34,042 nucleotides of DNA, taken from positions 1-34,042 of the forward strand of contig JABDQW010000225.1 of the NCBI GenBank assembly GCA_013042055.1, given 5' to 3'. Below the pieces are notes generated by a model. That model was not told where the DNA came from. It saw only the letters and a list, made by a program, of their open reading frames with translations, and made no database searches. Shown one piece after another: positions 1 to 7,739 of this stretch (position 1 is its first letter; every line of letters starts with the position of its first letter). The DNA comes from Gammaproteobacteria bacterium. Its GTDB lineage: Bacteria; Pseudomonadota; Gammaproteobacteria; SZUA-229. The position numbers and the translations under genes were made by a program.

Positions 1-302
1 GTTTCAGTAATCCTGTCGAACACTTCATTTGCCAATTGCTTTATTTCGGAGCGGCGTTCTTCCTTTTCTTCGATACGGCGGTAAATTTCAAAGTGGCCGG
101 TGGCCAGATAATCAACTAGATCCTGGCAAAATTCCTGTAAAAGCTCCAATGTTTCTTCGTTGTTTTCGGGACTCTGGTCGGCGTGGCTCGCCAGATTGTA
201 GTATTGGGATAATACGTTATTGCGCTCAGCAATTAATTGCTTGATTTCTTTTCTGGTGCGCGCTCGGCGATCGTGCAGTGGTTGGTTCGTAGCCGTGTTC
301 AT
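1..302 (-). CDS. rsd: Rsd/AlgQ-family anti-sigma-70 factor (partial, runs off left edge)
   Basis: Reverse-strand translation from ATG at 302: MNTATNQPLHDRRARTRKEIKQLIAERNNVLSQYYNLASHADQ...LLQEFCQDLVDYLATGHFEIYRRIEEK; matches the Rsd pattern FCQSLVDYLSAGHFSIYERI. Confidence 0.8.
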   Translation of the reverse strand, partial: MNTATNQPLHDRRARTRKEIKQLIAERNNVLSQYYNLASHADQSPENNEETLELLQEFCQDLVDYLATGHFEIYRRIEEKEERRSEIKQLANEVFDRITE

Positions 303-711
303 ACCGGGCCCCCTCATGATTGTTGTAAGTATTTTTTATACGGATCGTGATTGCTTGCTTCTTTTACTCGTTTAAATGTTTATGTTTACCGCTTAAGTAC
401 CATTAAATCAAGTAAACAAATGTATGGTTATCGGCAAACACAGTAATCATTTAGCTATGTTACTGTAAATAGATTACATAATCTTTACAACGCGGTGTTT
501 TTATGGAGCGGTGTAGACTCTGTCCAATTAAGAAAATAAGTACTTTATAATATATTGAATAGGCGGCGATTTGATGGTTTTTTCACCAACTTTTGAGCTA
601 TTCATGGCTGGACAAAAACGGGATTTATTCTAAATTTAGACTGTAACATTTTAACTAGACAGGAAGCTAATTTGCTGAATTGACAGCCCTGTCTTCGATC
701 AGGAAGTGAGC

Positions 712-1410
712 ATGAGCGACAAAGCAGGTCAGGTTATACAGGGTATTACCGAAATTACCCTGTCTTCGGATTTTGATGATGATGATCATCTCAAGCCTGA
801 ACGTATTAATACTGAATATGTGCAGGAGCAACGTTTCAAAGGCGTAAGGCGTCGGTTCAAGATTTTTAATGATACCCAGCTGTATTACTCGTTGAAGTCA
901 TTCAAGCACAAAGATAACAAACAGCATCGAATAAACCTCAGTTATGTGAACGCGCATCCTGAACGTGACTGTGTGATCGCGTGGAAGTGGCTCAGCACAG
1001 CGATTGCAACCATCGTCTGGTCAATGCTGTTAATGTATGTTGGTATATTTACACAATACAAAGCGGATTTTATCGTCATCGTTGGTGTACTGTTGGGCAC
1101 ATTCAGCATGCTTGCAATAATGGTTTTCTATTATCAAACCCAGGATAAGTTGATTTATAAAAGTTTTGTTGCAGATATACCGTTATTCGAAGTAACTAAT
1201 CACAAACCCGGAAACAAGGAATTTGATACCTTCATGATTGCTTTGAGAAAACACATAGAGCAAGGTCAGGCGAGCATGAGCATGCATCGACGTCTGGTGG
1301 GTGAGTTGAAGAATTTACGGCGCATCCGCGACGAGGGTACTATCAGTAACGAACAATACGAATCTGCCAGAACGGTCATATTCAAGCACGAGGCCTACCA
1401 GGCCAAGTAA
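712..1410 (+). CDS. Membrane protein with C-terminal SHOCT-like motif
   Basis: Two hydrophobic segments (ATIVWSMLLMYVGIF; FIVIVGVLLGTFSMLAIMVFYY); C-terminal LVGELKNLRRIRDEGTISNEQYESARTVIF resembles SHOCT. ATG at 712 preceded by AGGAA. Confidence 0.6.
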   Translation: MSDKAGQVIQGITEITLSSDFDDDDHLKPERINTEYVQEQRFKGVRRRFKIFNDTQLYYSLKSFKHKDNKQHRINLSYVNAHPERDCVIAWKWLSTAIATIVWSMLLMYVGIFTQYKADFIVIVGVLLGTFSMLAIMVFYYQTQDKLIYKSFVADIPLFEVTNHKPGNKEFDTFMIALRKHIEQGQASMSMHRRLVGELKNLRRIRDEGTISNEQYESARTVIFKHEAYQAK

Positions 1411-1558
1411 TATACAGTGCGTTCTCCTCGCGCCGTTGGCTTTGTTACGTAATTCGTTGATGTGCCTCGGTCTACAGTGCAAGCTTGTCGTTTAACCGCT
1501 TAGACACTGATTCCAGTATTGGTCATTCTTCGACTAAGACACGCGAACCTGAATTGTC

Positions 1559-1603
1559 TGTAGGAGCGACTTTAGTCGCGAACTTCGGTAAAGTCGTTCC
1601 TAC
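1559..1603. repeat. REP-like/BIME palindromic unit
   Basis: GTAGGAGCGACTTTAGTCGCGAA followed by inverted GTAAAGTCGTTCCTAC; GTAGGAGCGA...TCGCGA matches the Pseudomonas-type REP architecture. Confidence 0.8.
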
Positions 1604-1618
1604 GCACCCCCTTAATCA

Positions 1619-1647
1619 TCTCTGCGTCTCCGCGTCTCCGCGGTCAA
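1619..1647. repeat. Dispersed repeat family A (CCGCAGAGACGCAGAGG type)
   Basis: TCTCTGCGTCTCCGCGTCTCCGCGGT; reverse complement resembles copies near 17699, 27317 and 27447. Confidence 0.65.
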
Positions 1648-1736
1648 TATCACTGTTTCAGCCTGGGTCTATCTGTCAGGCTAGCCATCCGCCTGGACAT
1701 TTTCTTTAGGGGCTTATATTCTTTGACTACGGTACA

Positions 1737-3173
1737 TTGCCGACCGTAAATGAGAACACACTAATCGAGCGGGGCCAGCTGCAAAGAATGGAAGGTCTAA
1801 TTCGCTATTCCAAAGTACTGGCGATCGTCGGTGATATTCTGCAGGTGCAAGTACCCGAAGCGACCGCGGCGACGGCTGCAGCCGTTCGTTTTAACGATCT
1901 GGCAATGATCGATCAGGACGATGGCCACAAATCACTCGCTCAGGTGATCAATATCGTCCGCGACGTGGTATCGCTGCAGATCTTCAGCGGCACCAAGGGC
2001 ATCTCGACGTCAGCCAGGGTGACCTTTCTCGGTCACCCAATGCAAACCACCTATTCGCCGAATATCCTCGGCCGTGTTTTTAACGGCACCGGCGAGCCGA
2101 TGGATGCCGGCCCCGATCTGTCGATGGATCCCAAAGTCGACATCGGCGGTCCGACGGTCAACCCCGTCGAGCGTATCGTACCGAGCAAGATGATCCGCAC
2201 CGATGTGCCGATGATCGATATCTTTAACTCGCTGGTTGAGAGTCAGAAGATACCCATTTTTTCTGTGTCTGGTGAGCCCTTTAATCAATTTTTAGCGCGT
2301 ATCGGTATACAGGCCGATGCCGATATCGTTGTCTTCGGCGGCCTCGGCCTGATCTTCGATGACTATTACCTGTTCCGTAAAACATTCGAGGACGCTGGCG
2401 TGTTTTCGCGTACCGTGATGTTTGTCAATCAGGCCTCCGACCCGATCGTCGAGCGGCTGTTGGTACCGGACATGGCATTGGCCGTAGCCGAACGTTTTGC
2501 GGTGGAAGAGGGCAAGCGTGTGCTGGTCTTGCTAACCGATATGACAGCCTTTGCTGATGCGTTGAAGGAAGTTGGCATCTCGATGGAACGTGTTCCATCG
2601 AACCGCGGCTATATGGGCGATCTCTACTCACAGCTCGCGCGTCGTTACGAGAAGGCGTGCGACTACGCCAAGGGGGGGTCGGTAACGATCCTGACCGTGA
2701 CCACGATGCCGGGTAATGATGTCACGCACCCGGTACCGGATAATACAGGCTATATTACCGAGGGCCAATTCTATTTGCACGATGGCGTGATCGATCCATT
2801 TGGCTCGTTGTCACGACTGAAACAAAACGTGATTGGCAAGGTCACGCGTGAAGACCATGGTCAGATCATGAATGCCATGGTTCGATTCTATGCTGGCGGT
2901 CGTGATGCCGAGCAAAAACAGGCTATGGCCTTCGAACTATCGGAATATGACCACCAGCTGTTGAAGTTCAGCAAACTGTTCCGCCAGCGGTTTATGGACA
3001 TCAATGTATCCCTGCCGTTGGAGCAGGCACTGGATTTGTGTTGGACAACGCTCGCCGAGTGTTTTCAAGCAGAACAACTGTTAATGAAGCAGGAGTTAAT
3101 TGAAAAATACTTCCCAAAAGATAGCCAAGTGATGTCCGTTAAGATGGCACAAGCGAGTGACAACGATGGCTAG
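1737..3173 (+). CDS. atpB: V/A-type ATP synthase subunit B
   Basis: V-ATPase B features: NGTGEPMD, PSKMIRTDVPMIDIFNSLVESQKIPIFSVSGEPFNQ, LTDMTAFADALKEV, RGYMGDLYSQLARRYE; TTG start possible. Confidence 0.95.
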   Translation: MPTVNENTLIERGQLQRMEGLIRYSKVLAIVGDILQVQVPEATAATAAAVRFNDLAMIDQDDGHKSLAQVINIVRDVVSLQIFSGTKGISTSARVTFLGHPMQTTYSPNILGRVFNGTGEPMDAGPDLSMDPKVDIGGPTVNPVERIVPSKMIRTDVPMIDIFNSLVESQKIPIFSVSGEPFNQFLARIGIQADADIVVFGGLGLIFDDYYLFRKTFEDAGVFSRTVMFVNQASDPIVERLLVPDMALAVAERFAVEEGKRVLVLLTDMTAFADALKEVGISMERVPSNRGYMGDLYSQLARRYEKACDYAKGGSVTILTVTTMPGNDVTHPVPDNTGYITEGQFYLHDGVIDPFGSLSRLKQNVIGKVTREDHGQIMNAMVRFYAGGRDAEQKQAMAFELSEYDHQLLKFSKLFRQRFMDINVSLPLEQALDLCWTTLAECFQAEQLLMKQELIEKYFPKDSQVMSVKMAQASDNDG

Positions 3174-3771
3174 ATTGCAGCTCAGTAAATCCGCGTTGTC
3201 GCGCGAACAAAGAAATCTGAAAACCTACCAACGGTTCTTGCCATCGCTGGATCTGAAACGCCAACAGGTGATGGCCGAACGCAACAAAGCGGCCCATCAG
3301 CTGGTAAGGACGCGGCAGGAAATCGATGTGCAGCGCCAGGCGGCGGGTGATACCATTCCGATGATGGCCAATCGCGACGTTGATCTCGCCGGTCTGGCCA
3401 AGGTGAGCGATGTTCGCCTCGGTGTTGAAAATGTTGTTGGTACACGCTTGCCGGCGCTGGAGTCCGTCTCCGTTCAGGTACACGATTACCCAATGATGGG
3501 CAAACCATTCTGGGTCGATTCTGCTGCGCAAATACTGTGCCGAATACTCGAATTGCGCGTTCGCGCTCAGGTTGAGGAGCGCCGACTTGCCCTGCTGGAA
3601 CAGGCGGTCAAGACCATCACCCAGCGCGTCAACCTGTTCGACAAGGTGCTGATACCGCAAGCTCAGCGGAATATTAAACGCATAAAGATCTATCTGTCCG
3701 ACCTCGAAACCGCTGCTGTGGTGCGCTCAAAAATTTCCAAGCGCAAGCGTGCTGATGCGGAGGGCGTATGA
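3166..3771 (+). CDS. atpD: V/A-type ATP synthase subunit D
   Basis: Coiled-coil protein MARLQLSKSALSREQRNLKTYQRFLPSLDLKRQQVMAER...RVNLFDKVLIPQAQRNIKRIKIYLSD; ATG at 3166 overlaps the atpB 3' end. Confidence 0.92.
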   Translation: MARLQLSKSALSREQRNLKTYQRFLPSLDLKRQQVMAERNKAAHQLVRTRQEIDVQRQAAGDTIPMMANRDVDLAGLAKVSDVRLGVENVVGTRLPALESVSVQVHDYPMMGKPFWVDSAAQILCRILELRVRAQVEERRLALLEQAVKTITQRVNLFDKVLIPQAQRNIKRIKIYLSDLETAAVVRSKISKRKRADAEGV

Positions 3772-5567
3772 GCATCGCGCGTTTGAAAAAGGTCACGGTG
3801 TGCGGTCTGTTGACCGAGAAGCAGAAGCTATTGCAAGGACTACAGGCGCTGGGTTGCATGCACCTGTTGGCTCTGCGGCCGGCGCCGGCAGAAGTGGAGA
3901 AGGCAGCCACACCGAGAGCCGAAGCCGCGTATCGGGCGTTGCGTTTTCTCTCCGATATGCCGGAGAAACGCAAGCAAGTGACGCGCGATCCGAGCTTTGA
4001 TGTCAGCAGCGTGGTTCAGCAAGCCCTCGATGTCAAAGATCGCCTGCGTGACGCCACTGACCGCAATGAATTCTTACGTCATCGCATCGAACAGATCAAG
4101 CCGTGGGGCGATATTGCTTTTCCACCATTAGCTGAACTGGCGCATCAGCGGCTTTGGTTTTACATCCTGCCGATCAGGAAGCTCGGCGCCCTTGAAGCGG
4201 TCGAACTACCCTGGCAAATCGTCAAGCGAGACCAGCGGCAGGTGTATGTGGTCGTGATCGCTGAGCACGAGCCCCCCGCCGATTTACTGCCGGTACCCCG
4301 TACCTATACCGGTGCATTGCCGTTGAATGAATTAAAGGCGCAACTCGAAGACAATGAGATCGAGATCGAAGACATTGTTGCCGAGCGCTACGCGTTAACG
4401 CGTTATATTTATCTGCTGAGCGTGAATCTTGCTGAGGCCGAAAACCGCGCGTCGCTGATCTACGCGGATCAGCAAACCCGTGATGAAGCCGGTATCACTG
4501 CGATACAGGCCTGGGTACCGGAGGACGCGATCAAAGCCGTCGAGGCGTACGTCGAACAGGCGGGCCTGGCTTGTCTGATCGAGGACCCCGACGCCAACGA
4601 TGATCCTCCGACCATGATCGAGCAACCCGACGAGATGAAGGCCGGTGTCGATCTGGCGATGTTTTACACCGTTCCGCCCTACCGTAGCTGGGACCCATCC
4701 GTCGTGCTGTCGTTTTCGTTCGCGTTGTTTTTTGCAATGATTATTTCCGACGCTGGCTATGGCTTGGTGTTGATGATCTTGTTGTTGGCTTACTGGCAGC
4801 GGCTAGGCAAGAGCGCGCAAGGTCGCGCCTACCGACTGTTGGGCGCATCGTTGTTCGGTACTGCTGTTGTCTACGGCGTGCTAGTGGGCAGCTATTTTGG
4901 TGTCACGCCGCCGGATGACAGTTTGTTGGGGCGCATGCACCTGCTCGATATCGGTGACTACGCGGCGATGATGAAGATATCAATCATCATCGGTGTTCTG
5001 CACCTGGTGCTGGCGAACGCACTGGTGGCGCTGCAAAACCGAGGCCGTTCCAAGGCCATCGCCAACCTGGGGTGGATCGCGTGCCTGTGCGGTGGTGTGT
5101 TGCTGGCTTATTCCGAACCCGACAGTGGTCTGGCATCGGTTGCTCTGGCGCTGCTGATTAGCGGATTGGGTACAGTCTTGCTGTTTACCAGCGAACGGCC
5201 GATCGTCAAGCTGCCGGTTGACGTTGTCTGGCGCTTGGTCGACGGTCTCAGGGCGCTGACCGGCGTCATGGGGCTATTCGGCGATGTGCTAAGCTACATG
5301 CGGCTATTCGCACTGGGATTGGCAAGCGCCTCGCTGGCACTGACGTTCAACAACCTGGCGACACAGATCGTCGATGCGGTGCCTGGACTCGGATTGCTGC
5401 TTGCACTGCTGCTGTTACTGCTGGGCCATACGATCAATCTCGCACTGGCAGTGATGAGCGGCGTAGTGCACGGTCTCAGACTCAACTTCATCGAATTTTA
5501 CAAATGGGGTATGACTGGCGAAGGCAAGCCCTTCCAGAAATTTGCCCGCAAAGAGGTGGAACCATGA
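3768..5567 (+). CDS. atpI: V/A-type ATP synthase subunit I
   Basis: Soluble N-terminal half plus multi-TM C-terminal half with FGDVLSYMRLFALGLASASLA (SYxRLxALGLA); ATGA overlap with D. Confidence 0.95.
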   Translation: MSIARLKKVTVCGLLTEKQKLLQGLQALGCMHLLALRPAPAEVEKAATPRAEAAYRALRFLSDMPEKRKQVTRDPSFDVSSVVQQALDVKDRLRDATDRNEFLRHRIEQIKPWGDIAFPPLAELAHQRLWFYILPIRKLGALEAVELPWQIVKRDQRQVYVVVIAEHEPPADLLPVPRTYTGALPLNELKAQLEDNEIEIEDIVAERYALTRYIYLLSVNLAEAENRASLIYADQQTRDEAGITAIQAWVPEDAIKAVEAYVEQAGLACLIEDPDANDDPPTMIEQPDEMKAGVDLAMFYTVPPYRSWDPSVVLSFSFALFFAMIISDAGYGLVLMILLLAYWQRLGKSAQGRAYRLLGASLFGTAVVYGVLVGSYFGVTPPDDSLLGRMHLLDIGDYAAMMKISIIIGVLHLVLANALVALQNRGRSKAIANLGWIACLCGGVLLAYSEPDSGLASVALALLISGLGTVLLFTSERPIVKLPVDVVWRLVDGLRALTGVMGLFGDVLSYMRLFALGLASASLALTFNNLATQIVDAVPGLGLLLALLLLLLGHTINLALAVMSGVVHGLRLNFIEFYKWGMTGEGKPFQKFARKEVEP

Positions 5568-6022
5568 ATGAAATCGCGTTGGCCTTGGGCTGGATCGGCA
5601 TCTATTCGCCGATGGCAATTGGAGCGATCGGCAGTTCGATCGGTTGTGCCATTGCCGGTCAGGCAGGCATCGGAGCCATGCTCGAAACGGAGGGCGGCTA
5701 TGGACGTTACATCGGCTTGTCTGCCTTTCCATCGTCGTTTGTGATCTACGGTATCGTGATCATGTTCACGTTGAATCGGGAGGTGACCGCCGAAAACGCG
5801 GGTGCCTTATTTGGCATCGGCCTGTTCGCTGGACTTGCGCTGCTGTTTGCAGGGATTTGGCAGGGCCGTGCCTGTGCGTCGGCGATCAATGCGGCTAAAG
5901 AAAAACCCGAGATCTTCGGTCTATCGCTCGCCCCGGCCGCCATCATCGAGGGTTTTGCGGTATTTGCCTTTGTGTTTGCGTTGGTGGTCAGTGCGGACAT
6001 CCCGGCAGGAGGTGGTTCCTGA
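5564..6022 (+). CDS. atpK: V/A-type ATP synthase subunit K (c-ring, four TM helices)
   Basis: MNEIALALGWIGIYSPMAIGAIGSSIGCAIAGQAGIGAMLE... with single intramembrane Glu in APAAIIEGFAVFAF; ATG at 5564 is the more likely start than 5504. Confidence 0.92.
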   Translation: MNEIALALGWIGIYSPMAIGAIGSSIGCAIAGQAGIGAMLETEGGYGRYIGLSAFPSSFVIYGIVIMFTLNREVTAENAGALFGIGLFAGLALLFAGIWQGRACASAINAAKEKPEIFGLSLAPAAIIEGFAVFAFVFALVVSADIPAGGGS

Positions 6023-6717
6023 TGACGGATGCCGTCAATCGATCAGTGCCGCCCTCACAAGGCATCGATGCACTGATAGCCCGGCTGCGCGAACAGGGGG
6101 TTTCGGCGGGACGTGAAGAGGGTGAGAAAATCGTCGCGGAAGCCAGGGCCATGGCTAAGCAAATCGTCGATAGCGCTAAAGAAGAGGCGAAGGAGCAGCT
6201 ACAATCTGCGCACAAGCAAGCGGAGGCGTTCCAGTCGGCGGGCGTCGCTGCAATCCAGATGGCGATGCGCGACACCATCCTCGATCTCAAGTCGCAATTG
6301 ATGCAACAATTTAGCTCGGACGTCAGGCGACTCGTCTCTCGCAGCCTGACTGATGAAGCGTTGCTCCGGCAGATGATCCTGGAAGTGGCCGGTCGCGCAC
6401 GTGAGAGTACGGACGCCGCTGATTCGCAGCAAATGGACGTCGTGTTACCCGCACAGGTGGTCGGACTGGATGAGCTGCGCAACAATCCGGATGACTTACG
6501 CCGGGGCAGGCTGACCCATTTCGTTCTGGGCCTGTCGGACGATATCTTGCGTCGTGGCGTAACGTTTTCGGTTTCGGATCAACATGAATGCGGTATCCGC
6601 ATCCGACTGGTAGACAAAGACATCAGCTTGGAGTTGACTGATGAAGCCATTGCCGCGCTATTGTTGGATCATTTGCAGCCACGTTTTCGCGCCATTCTGG
6701 AAGGCATCGTGAAATGA
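6022..6717 (+). CDS. atpE: V/A-type ATP synthase subunit E
   Basis: Charged helical N-terminus (EEGEKIVAEARAMAKQIVDSAKEEAKEQLQSAHKQAE); TGATG overlap with subunit K; operon position. Confidence 0.8.
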   Translation: MTDAVNRSVPPSQGIDALIARLREQGVSAGREEGEKIVAEARAMAKQIVDSAKEEAKEQLQSAHKQAEAFQSAGVAAIQMAMRDTILDLKSQLMQQFSSDVRRLVSRSLTDEALLRQMILEVAGRARESTDAADSQQMDVVLPAQVVGLDELRNNPDDLRRGRLTHFVLGLSDDILRRGVTFSVSDQHECGIRIRLVDKDISLELTDEAIAALLLDHLQPRFRAILEGIVK

Positions 6718-6744
6718 TCGTTAGCCCGCATTTTCGCAGTCACC

Positions 6745-7449
6745 ATGGGTGATGCGAACGCATATGTGATGCTGATCACGGGCCTGCCCAGGCCCGAGGC
6801 TCTGTTCCGTGCAAAACGGCCACCGCTGTCGCGCCTGAAGCTGAATCGTCGCCTCCGTGTGTTGGCGCCTGACGATGCCGAAACGCTCGAGCGTGTCGAA
6901 CAGATATTGACCTGGGCTTCGATGCCGATGTCGATGACCGATGCGCAGTTTGTCGCTTCGGTCCGTGCCGCGATGCAGACGATAAACAACGAGACCTTGC
7001 GCCTGATCGTTCGCGACCGGCTCGAAATCCGCACCTGCATAGCGGCCTTGCGCCGTCGCCTCCGTGGTGAAGGGCGGCCGTCACCGAATAACGTGTGGGG
7101 TTATGGTCGTTGGCGTGAACATATCAGACGCAACTGGAGCGAAACCAGTTTTCGACTGGACAACGTTTTTCCGTGGCTGCGGGAAGCCGATAGACTGCTA
7201 CGTGCGGGTGACAGCCTGGCGATGCAACGACTGCTACTCGATTTGGTCTGGAAAAATGTCAACCGTCATGTAGGTGAGCACGAGTTCGATTTCGAAGCTG
7301 TCGTCATCTACGTGCTTAAATGGGACATCGTCGATCGCTGGGTCAGGCATGACAGCGGCTTGGCCACCGAACGCTGCGATGAACTGAGCGAATCCGGTTT
7401 GGGCGAATTCGCGAATCTGTTTCAGCATCAGCAGTATCAGTCGAACTAG
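6745..7449 (+). CDS. DUF2764-family V-ATPase-associated protein (putative subunit C-like)
   Basis: Occupies the position between E and A; LRAGDSLAMQRLLLDLVWKNVNRHVGEHEFDFEAVVIYVLKWDIVDRW is typical of the small protein in Chlamydia/Bacteroidetes-type V-ATPase operons. Confidence 0.75.
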   Translation: MGDANAYVMLITGLPRPEALFRAKRPPLSRLKLNRRLRVLAPDDAETLERVEQILTWASMPMSMTDAQFVASVRAAMQTINNETLRLIVRDRLEIRTCIAALRRRLRGEGRPSPNNVWGYGRWREHIRRNWSETSFRLDNVFPWLREADRLLRAGDSLAMQRLLLDLVWKNVNRHVGEHEFDFEAVVIYVLKWDIVDRWVRHDSGLATERCDELSESGLGEFANLFQHQQYQSN

Positions 7450-7694
7450 CCCGCATTTCTCACCAGGCGGCGTAGAAAACTGCTAAGGCATTGGCGATTT
7501 GGAGAAAAGTTAGGATGTTCACAAATTCAGTGTGTAATTCAAGCGTGCCTATCACGGTTCAGGCTGGTCTTCGTGTCCGTAAGCTTGCTCTTCACTCAAA
7601 CCGTAGCCATTGCTACGCTTTTCGCTCCAGAGCGGCGCTTGCGAACACGAATCCTGCGCCTGCTCCCGTGATCCTGGTGAGAAATGCGGGCTAG
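7446..7694. repeat. 249-bp element with 22-bp perfect terminal inverted repeats (family B)
   Basis: CTAGCCCGCATTTCTCACCAGG at 7446-7467 and its exact reverse complement at 7673-7694; internal hairpin CGTAGC-CATT-GCTACG. Confidence 0.85.
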
Positions 7695-7739
7695 ATATGC
7701 GCCATTGGTACCCAGACTACAATATAGCGGGGATTGGCA

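Noticed and set aside
29-244. 71-aa plus-strand ORF
   Set aside because: Antisense to the Rsd-like reading frame, which has convincing similarity.
1485-1709. 74-aa ORF upstream of atpB
   Set aside because: Runs through REP and family A repeats; peptide reflects repeat translation.
3139-3660. 173-aa minus-strand ORF opposite atpD
   Set aside because: Antisense to a conserved operon gene; no family features.
7491-7694. 67-aa ORF inside the 249-bp inverted-repeat element
   Set aside because: Too short and ends in the TIR; not a plausible transposase.
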